A stretch of 64,000 nucleotides of DNA from Sclerurus mexicanus. Lineage: Eukaryota; Chordata; Aves; Passeriformes; Furnariidae. The stretch is from NCBI GenBank assembly GCA_013396755.1, contig VWZF01000445.1:1941993-2005992 (forward strand), written 5' to 3'. Both the position numbers and the translations under genes were made by a program. The notes beneath the pieces were generated by a model. It did no database searches and was not told where the DNA came from. It worked only from the letters and a program-made list of their open reading frames with translations. Every line of letters starts with the position of its first letter. Positions within the stretch are counted from its first letter, which is position 1. Shown in pieces: positions 60,250 through 64,000 of the stretch.

Positions 60250-61015
60250 AGCACTTGCAAAGAGAGAGGGTTGGCTTTAAGCCATCTATATTCCAATGTC
60301 ATTAGTAACTGCTACTAACTGTTGGATTGAATTGCTGGCTGAGAAAGAGCAAGGACTTTTAGTCTTCTCTGCAATTGAAAATAGTCACATGAAGACTTCC
60401 CATTACTGACAATTTTATAAGGAATAAGGAACCCACTTTATCAGTTGCATATTTATTGGTTCAAACCATTGGAGCTTCATTATGCGCATGTAGATAGCTC
60501 ATTGTGGCTGTTTGGAAAGGTCATTAGGGTCTTCAAGAATTCTGGCTTTATAAAAATCTAATTCATTATTTGTGCAATGAAAGAGTTAATGAAAGATCAC
60601 TTGTGCCTTTTAATTTTCAGCTAATTAAAAAGAACGTCTGTTTTTGCCTTGACACTCATCGTTAAAAGTGCCAAATATAGGATTTTTTTTGTGTGTGAGT
60701 TGAAGGGTGAGGAGGAGGGGGAAAAGTTACATGTAAATCATTTAGCCATTAACCTAATGTGGTGGATTTATAAATCCTATTACTATAAGCCCTTTTCATT
60801 TCCACTGAGGCCTGACGTGTGCTTGATCCTGCTAATGTAAAATTCATTCTGTCTAAGTGATTACTGAAGTAAGACACTTTTAGTCAATTTTAATCAGATT
60901 GTGTGATACTTGCTTGAACACCAGTGTTAAGTAAGACATGGACACAGTTTGGCCATGTCTTAATTAGCCTTACAAATCAGTTAGGCTAGAAATCAATCAG
61001 TGAGCCAACTCTATG
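60250..61015. promoter_or_regulatory. Largest candidate enhancer block in intron 26
   Basis: About 0.75 kb of repeat-free sequence. It includes a palindrome TTTTAATT (60608-60615) / AATTAAAA (60623-60630), the words 'tagccattaacctaatgtgg' near 60742 and 'ttaatcagattgtgtgat' near 60890, and a perfect 9-bp inverted repeat AAGACATGG (60933-60941) / CCATGTCTT (60953-60961) running straight into TTAATTAGCC. Such density of TAATTA/ATTA cores fits a homeodomain-regulated enhancer; conservation was not tested. Confidence 0.4.
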
Positions 61016-63451
61016 AACCTTTTGACACCTAATGCTTTCTGTGGGGGGGAAGAAACATCTATGCTGAGGGCTGAAAATACAGGGCTTGGAAGCAAGATTA
61101 AGATTGTAATTTGGTCTTCTTGCTTTATGGTATGCTTGGCAGCCCCTCACAGTATGCCAGTCCTTTACGATGCAGCCTTCATTGGTGTTTCAGAGTTGAG
61201 GCCAGTGGGGTGCTTCCCATAGCCCATCATAAATTCCTGTGTCCGCAGCAGGAGCAGCAATTGGAGTTATTTTTCTGAAGCTGCTTCTGCTCCAGGATAC
61301 ATCTGTTATTTTGGCAGAGGGGGGTAAGGGACAGCTTATCTTAAAATGTAACCTCCTCTTTCCAGGCGTTCACTGGGAACTACTGACTTGGATTCATGGG
61401 ACATCTGTGCTTCTTGGGTTTAGCTGTTCCTATGTTTCCTATAGGGAAGCATTAGTATAGAAGACACCTGCCTCATAAGCCCCTCAGATATAGCTCAGTG
61501 TTGAGATCAGAGGTGGTTTTTGAAAAGGTCATCCTCTGATAAGACAAGTAAAGACTTTGCTGCTTTTAATGTTTCTCCAGGATCATTGCTTTTTTTGGTA
61601 GGCTTGACTCTGACGTGAGCCTCAAACTGATTTTCGTTCTATGTTGGTTTACCCAGTTTATGAAGGCTCATTACTAACCAGGTTTTTTTCTGTTCTAATT
61701 GCGTAAAATTTCTGTATTGGTAATAAATTTTGGTATTTTCTTTCTATATATGGACCATTTCCTTTTACTACCCAGAAATCTGAAAATCTTGTCACGTGCT
61801 TGAAGGATCCTGTGTTTGTTTTTTGGTTTTTTTTCCTCTTCCATTGCTTATAGTGTCTTCTGCAGCACAGTGGGAAGCCTTAGGAGAAGATGCTTGCAAT
61901 GTATGGAAATAAAGATGTTTAACACCATAGACAGTAGATGTTCTCTCAAAGTAAACAACATCTTTTGCCACAGTCCCAACTGCACACACCTTGTGTCAAT
62001 GCTGGAGACTTGGCTCTGTACCTGGCAAAAGACAGGCCCACTGTAAATCACCAGCTTAGACTGGAGACTGTTTTGCCATTGTAAAAAAATTAACTTGGAC
62101 AATCATTTTGTTCTAAAGCTTGAAAAGTCGACCACCAGCAGTGTCAGCAAACCCTTTTTCAAAACGACTGTACAAGTTTCTATGCTACAGGCTTTGTAAG
62201 TTGTTTATATTGCTCAGCTTCCAGGCAATTTAAATATCTTTTTTCCTCTATCTAACCTATTAAATTACCTCTCTGTGTTAGGGTGAGCGTTCCTCATTTA
62301 GTCAGATGTTACTCAGTTGATGATGACTGCAAGCACATGTGGAAGAAAGTGGGGAACGTGTTTTTTGCTTGATCTGAATGCCTCTTTGTCCTGTGTTTTC
62401 TCTTTGGTATGGTTGCTGTTGGTCTGCCAGGTGTGCCTTTTTGAATGAAAATGAGAAACTTCTTTAGTGTAGAACTCTTACCGTGTGGTTGGGATGAGGC
62501 TCATTTAAAAAGCTTTGAAATTAGATGTTAATAACCTTTCTCTTCTACTGGATAATCTTCTGTACTTTAACCAAATAGGAATAATCTTCTATACTTTAAT
62601 CAAATAAATATTCAAATACTTTGAATTTGCCATATGTCAGCTTTTTGACAGTTTTCTTATGTGATGGATTGTAGGAGAGCAAGTGCTCATGAAAAGGGAG
62701 AATTTAAACAGAAAAAAATCATCGTAGTTCAGGTGGATGGGACAATCCATCCATTCTAGTTAAATGTAGTTGATCTGAACAACCATATTGTGATGGGGAG
62801 GGAGAGACTTCACCTCCCAAGAAGGACCTGTCAGAGTTCACTTTAGCCTTTTCCCCTACCCCCCACCTCCCCCTTTTTTTTTTTTTTGATTGTAGCTGCC
62901 AATATCTTAAGATTGTAAGCTTGAGAAAGATGTAATGAAGTTTATTCTAGATCATATTTTAGGGTAACATTTTAATTAATCTCAATCAGATTGTGATTGG
63001 TTCTTGACTTTAAAGTGTATATCTTTCTATAGTTGCTATGTATACATAAAGTCAAAATAAATGTCTAGGTTCATAAATATAAAGGACTCTGGGGTACCCT
63101 GCCTCAGAAAAGAACATGACCTACAAAAGAGAAATGTCTCTTATCAGCCATCTTTCCTGTGTATTTCCTGGAAAAATCCTTTCAAGTCTCTTATTTCGCA
63201 GCTCATGAAGACTTGCCACAACTAGTGTTACTAATGTCACAAAGCAGCAATATCTCTTCAGTGTCCTGTGGGTTGATGGGCAAGTGAGCAGATTTAATGT
63301 ATTTTTAATAAAATTTTTAGTATTCCCAAATTCTATTTTTTTTCATGGGTACTTGATTTTCTTCAGTTGGGACTATGCATGAGGTTTTTTTCATGGCATT
63401 TGTGTCATTTTAATTATAGATTTTTGTTTGTTGTTTCTTCCATGCTGGAAG
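61016..63451 (+). other. POLA1: POLA1 intron 26, distal part
   Basis: AT-rich unique sequence. Homopolymer C/T tract near 62850-62887. The part 62890-63080 has several AATT/ATTA words ('ttttaattaatctcaatcag') and could belong with the enhancer-like blocks. No exon or RNA gene recognised. Confidence 0.5.
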
Positions 63452-63666
63452 CATGGGAGGATCCATCTGAACATCAGGAAATGCTTTAGTACTGTGAGGA
63501 TGACCAAGCCCTGGCACTCCATAGAGCTTGTGGAGTCTCAACTTTAGACGTCTCAGAGGTGTCTGGGCATCCAGTTCTAGGTGGCCCTGCTTGAGCTGGG
63601 ATCTGGAGCAGATGACTTCCAGACGTCTCTTCCAACCTCAACCAGTCTGTGGTTCTGTGATTCTGA
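63452..63666 (+). mobile_element. CR1 3' end fragment
   Basis: 'ggatccatctgaacatcagg', 'actgtgaggatgaccaagcc', 'ggtggccctgcttgagctgg' and the end 'gtggttctgtgattctga' follow the CR1 3' region in order, about 215 bases. Dead and truncated at its 5' end. Confidence 0.9.
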
Positions 63667-64000
63667 ATTATTTTTTTTTTATATTCAAACCAGGCTTTAG
63701 AATATCAGAAAAATCTTACAGGGATTTCTAGTTCTTTTAATGTATCCCTTGCTGTGCATCTGTTTTGGGGGTTGGCTGGTTTATTTTAGGTAGCTGTAGT
63801 AATCTAAAGGCATTAAAGAGGAGCTTAGCAACATGTGTATCTGTGATAGCAGTGGACGAAATCAAGCCACTGTCCACCACTGCTTGTGGTTGGATCATTA
63901 TGTTGGCATTGAACTTCTCTTGGGGCCCTGTAGGTCTCATTTCAGATATAATTCTAATGAGGATATTGAATGACTGGTGTGACAATAATGTAAATTAGGG
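63667..64000 (+). other. POLA1: POLA1 intron 26, right edge of window
   Basis: Unique sequence after the CR1 tail, with no exon or repeat recognised. The next POLA1 exon lies further right. Confidence 0.5.

Larger units (their letters stand above)
5600..64000 (+). other. POLA1: POLA1 gene, partial (exons 2-26 in window)
   Basis: DNA polymerase alpha catalytic subunit, a nuclear family-B polymerase that works with POLA2 and the primase PRIM1/PRIM2 to extend RNA primers at origins and on Okazaki fragments. Twenty-five exons from 6857 to 40185 chain in one phase-consistent open frame of 3011 nt. Residue numbers in the exon entries assume a nine-residue exon 1, as in the human protein. Order: acidic N-terminal region (about 1-390), N-terminal domain plus exonuclease-like domain lacking key acids (about 390-850), palm/fingers with SLYPSI (about 894) and KLTANSMYG (about 980-988). 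The last 450-500 residues, including the YGDTDS motif and the C-terminal zinc modules, lie beyond the window. The true transcript start is not known; 5600 is a placeholder inside the island. Confidence 0.93.

Noticed and set aside
60455..60472. GGTTCAAACC resembles a tRNA B box
   Set aside because: No A box at proper distance and no cloverleaf stems around it.
60933..60961. p53-family response element at the inverted repeat
   Set aside because: Both half sites miss consensus positions; kept only as an inverted repeat.

Overview
The window is vertebrate, almost certainly bird, genomic DNA. CR1 LINE fragments with the typical CR1 3' end recur throughout, an avian-type solo ERV LTR sits upstream of the gene, and introns are compact for the family over most of the window. 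The LTR type is one I associate with non-galliform birds, which is a weak hint only. There is one recognisable protein-coding gene: POLA1, the catalytic subunit of the DNA polymerase alpha-primase complex, on the + strand. It runs from a CpG-island promoter near 5.2-6.2 kb past the right edge of the window.

Layout. 1-5150: 5' flank with a CR1 tail (1-532), a unique AT-rich block (2800-3115) and a solo LTR on the minus strand (3329-3866); no coding exon seen. About 5160-6200: CpG island, the probable POLA1 promoter. Exon 1 (about nine codons) was not found and may be lost at the single N at 5617. 6857-40185: twenty-five coding exons (exons 2-26). Every splice phase agrees and the frame stays open for 3011 nt, about 1003 codons, or roughly two thirds of the protein. 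They encode the acidic N-terminal region, the N-terminal and inactive exonuclease-like domains, and the polymerase palm/fingers as far as the KLTANSMYG motif. The motif with the YGDTDS catalytic acids, the thumb and the zinc-binding C-terminus are not in the window. 40186-64000: the open start of a very long intron (at least 23.8 kb) with a 115-base assembly gap (43744-43858), a CpG-richer patch with a CTCF-like site (about 43090-43450), a few CR1 scraps and several unique AT-rich blocks dense in homeodomain-type TAATTA cores.

How it fits together. POLA1 extends RNA primers made by primase at origins and on the lagging strand. In mammals its 3' introns also house ultraconserved enhancers of the neighbouring developmental gene ARX. 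The enhancer-like blocks in the long intron here (53.2-54.1, 58.7-61.0 and others) are the most interesting candidates in the window, but conservation was not tested and the link to ARX is inference.

I found no operon-like, CRISPR-like, toxin or otherwise new system. Coding calls are strong; repeat family names and regulatory calls are tentative.
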